A stretch of DNA of 14,719 nucleotides from UBA7887 sp964408735 (lineage in GTDB: Bacteria > Pseudomonadota > Alphaproteobacteria > UBA7887): contig CAYPAX010000109.1 in NCBI GenBank assembly GCA_964408735.1, positions 1 through 14,719 on the forward strand, given 5' to 3'. The position numbers were made by a program, and so were the translations under genes. Below the pieces are notes generated by a model, which worked only from the letters and a program-made list of their open reading frames with translations, ran no database searches and was not told where the DNA came from. Positions 13,554 through 14,719 of this stretch are shown one piece after another (position 1 is the stretch's first letter; each line of letters begins with the position of its first letter).

Positions 13554-14250
13554 CGGAGAGCGCCTCTTCGGCCTCGAGGATCTGGGCAAGCGCCCGCGAG
13601 CGGAACTCGCGACGATAGAGAATTGCCAGCACCCAGGTGGTCGTGAACATAAAAAGGATCGGGTGAATCAACCAGCCGAGCCCGGCCAGAGCAAAAAAAT
13701 ACGCCCTCAGCCCGTAGGCGATATGCTCGGCCGTGTAGTCACCGACCCGCGCGATGCGCTCGATATATGTCGCCTGCGCCTCGCCCCCGCCTCCCGAAAG
13801 AGGCGGCGTGGCGCCGATCAGGATGACGAAATAGGTGGTCAGGCGGAAGGCTCTGGCGAACTTGAAGAACGCGTAAACGAAGATCGCGATCATCAGCAGG
13901 ATCTTGACCTCCCACACTGTCGCCGTGGTGGGAGCCGCGAAAGGCAGGTCGGCAAGCAGGGTCGCCGCCGCATCCGTCGCCCCGAGGCCGGCAATCAGCC
14001 CGCCCAATACCAGGATCGAGGTCGAGGCGAAAAAGGCGATGCCATGCTGCGCGATCTGCTGGATCTGCATGTCGACCATGCGCAGCTCGCGATGGAACAT
14101 CTCACGCAGCCAGCGGCGCCGAATCCGATTCATGACGGTTGCCACGTTGCGCGCCGACCAACGGCTGTGGTCGGCGTACAACGTGAAACCCAGCCAAGCG
14201 GTCAGGAACCAGGCAAGCGCCAGGTAATCGAGCAGCGATAGCAGCAGCAT
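13507..14250 (-). CDS. DUF599 family membrane protein
   Basis: The 247-residue integral membrane protein has an N-terminal DYLALAWFLTAWLGFTLYAD segment (8-27), a basic cytoplasmic stretch with NRIRRRWLREM (41-51) and about four membrane regions (4-25, 70-90, 113-145, 181-211). The pattern is characteristic of the DUF599 family, whose function is not established. I chose ATG 14250, preceded by GAGGG. The open frame runs on to 14355 but would include the end of the chemoreceptor gene. It starts 19 bases after that gene, so the two may be co-transcribed. The last 47 bases overlap the alcohol dehydrogenase gene tail-to-tail, coding for its soluble Ser/Pro tail. Confidence 0.85.
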   Translation of the reverse strand: MLLLSLLDYLALAWFLTAWLGFTLYADHSRWSARNVATVMNRIRRRWLREMFHRELRMVDMQIQQIAQHGIAFFASTSILVLGGLIAGLGATDAAATLLADLPFAAPTTATVWEVKILLMIAIFVYAFFKFARAFRLTTYFVILIGATPPLSGGGGEAQATYIERIARVGDYTAEHIAYGLRAYFFALAGLGWLIHPILFMFTTTWVLAILYRREFRSRALAQILEAEEALSASPSTPARSQDIPRA

Positions 14251-14269
14251 TACCCTCGACTGCGAAGCC

Positions 14270-14719
14270 TCAGATGACTTTGCGCAGCTCGGTAATAAAG
14301 CTGTCCATCTCGTTGCGCAACCGCTCGCCCTGCTGCGACAGCTCCCCAGCCGCATCCGCCACGTCGCTTGCCGCCTGTCCGGTCTCGCCGGCAGCCTGGG
14401 TCACGTTGGTAATGTTCTGGGTCACTTCGCCGGTGCCGGTCGAAGCTTCCTCGATATTGCGGGCGATCTCCTGCGTGGCGGCGTTCTGCTCCTCGACCGC
14501 GGAGGCGATCACGGTGGATATCTCGTTCACTTCGCCGATGGTCTCGGCAATGCCCTTGATCGACTCGACGGTCTCCTGTGTCGCAGCCTGGATGTCGCCT
14601 ATCTGACTGCTGATGTCGCCCGTGGCCGTGGCGGTCTGGGTGGCCAGATTCTTGACCTCGCTGGCGACCACGGCGAAGCCCTTGCCGGCCTCGCCGGCGC
14701 GGGCCGCCTCGATGGTCGC
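14270..14719 (-). CDS. Methyl-accepting chemotaxis protein, C-terminal part (cut by window edge)
   Basis: Only the last 149 residues are in view; the 5' end lies beyond the right edge. The visible part opens in the highly conserved hairpin tip (ATIEAARAGEAGKGFAVVAS) that contacts CheA and CheW. It continues along the C-terminal coiled-coil arm with the methylation-helix style Ala/Gln/Glu repeats (AVEEQNAATQEIARNIEEAS) to a short end, FITELRKVI. There is no C-terminal CheR-binding pentapeptide such as NWETF. The sensory and membrane parts cannot be judged. It is followed after 19 bases by the DUF599 gene. Confidence 0.95.
   Translation of the reverse strand, partial: ATIEAARAGEAGKGFAVVASEVKNLATQTATATGDISSQIGDIQAATQETVESIKGIAETIGEVNEISTVIASAVEEQNAATQEIARNIEEASTGTGEVTQNITNVTQAAGETGQAASDVADAAGELSQQGERLRNEMDSFITELRKVI

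Noticed and set aside
14251..14355. N-terminal extension of the DUF599 frame
   Set aside because: The first 35 codons overlap the end of the chemoreceptor gene in another frame; ATG 14250 with GAGGG upstream begins the family-typical membrane segment.
1..14719. CRISPR arrays, tRNA or rRNA genes, insertion sequences, attachment sites
   Set aside because: No repeat-spacer pattern, no tRNA or rRNA genes and no transposase-like reading frames were seen on either strand.

Overview
This window comes from a GC-rich chromosome with tightly packed genes, probably an alphaproteobacterium. That placement is an inference from base composition, the alphaproteobacterial style of the PAS modules and the gene families; there is no rRNA or other marker gene to prove it. 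Every stretch over 300 bases is occupied by a gene. The long antisense reading frames are GC-driven shadows.

Layout: at the left edge (17-1726, minus) is a multi-PAS sensor protein that stops abruptly inside its fifth PAS domain with no output domain. Then, all on the minus strand from 12316 down to 1836, comes a run of eleven closely spaced genes. In transcription order they are: prepilin peptidase, ABC-2 type permease, a membrane-anchored helical-repeat protein, a type IV pilin-like protein (pseudopilin), a GspE/PilB assembly ATPase, a GspF/PilC platform protein, a fused PilM-PilN (GspL-like) protein, a PilO/GspM-like protein, an ABC ATPase, an SDR oxidoreductase and a class II aldolase/adducin-family protein. 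On the right, an iron-type alcohol dehydrogenase (12426-13553, plus) is divergent from the peptidase and converges on, and overlaps, a DUF599 membrane protein. That gene in turn follows the 3' end of a chemoreceptor gene that runs off the right edge.

The core is a compact type IV filament (type IV pilus / type II secretion-like) inner-membrane machine with its own peptidase, a single pilin, ATPase, platform and alignment proteins. Interwoven with it is an ABC transporter whose permease lies near one end and whose ATPase lies near the other. This recalls the pilGHI genes of the Myxococcus xanthus pilus cluster. No secretin, PilP/GspC, retraction ATPase or minor pilin is present in the window. 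Four gene junctions in the run overlap or nearly overlap, three of them with an identical GTGA stop/start, so translation is probably coupled.

Control elements visible: a perfect 10+10 bp palindrome at 12346-12367 whose two halves each carry a TTGAAC -35 element for divergent promoters; a good sigma70-like promoter (TTGCCA, 16 nt, TACAAT) just before the pilin gene; and a stable GC hairpin just after the pilin stop codon, which suggests the pilin is expressed at a different level from the machine genes.
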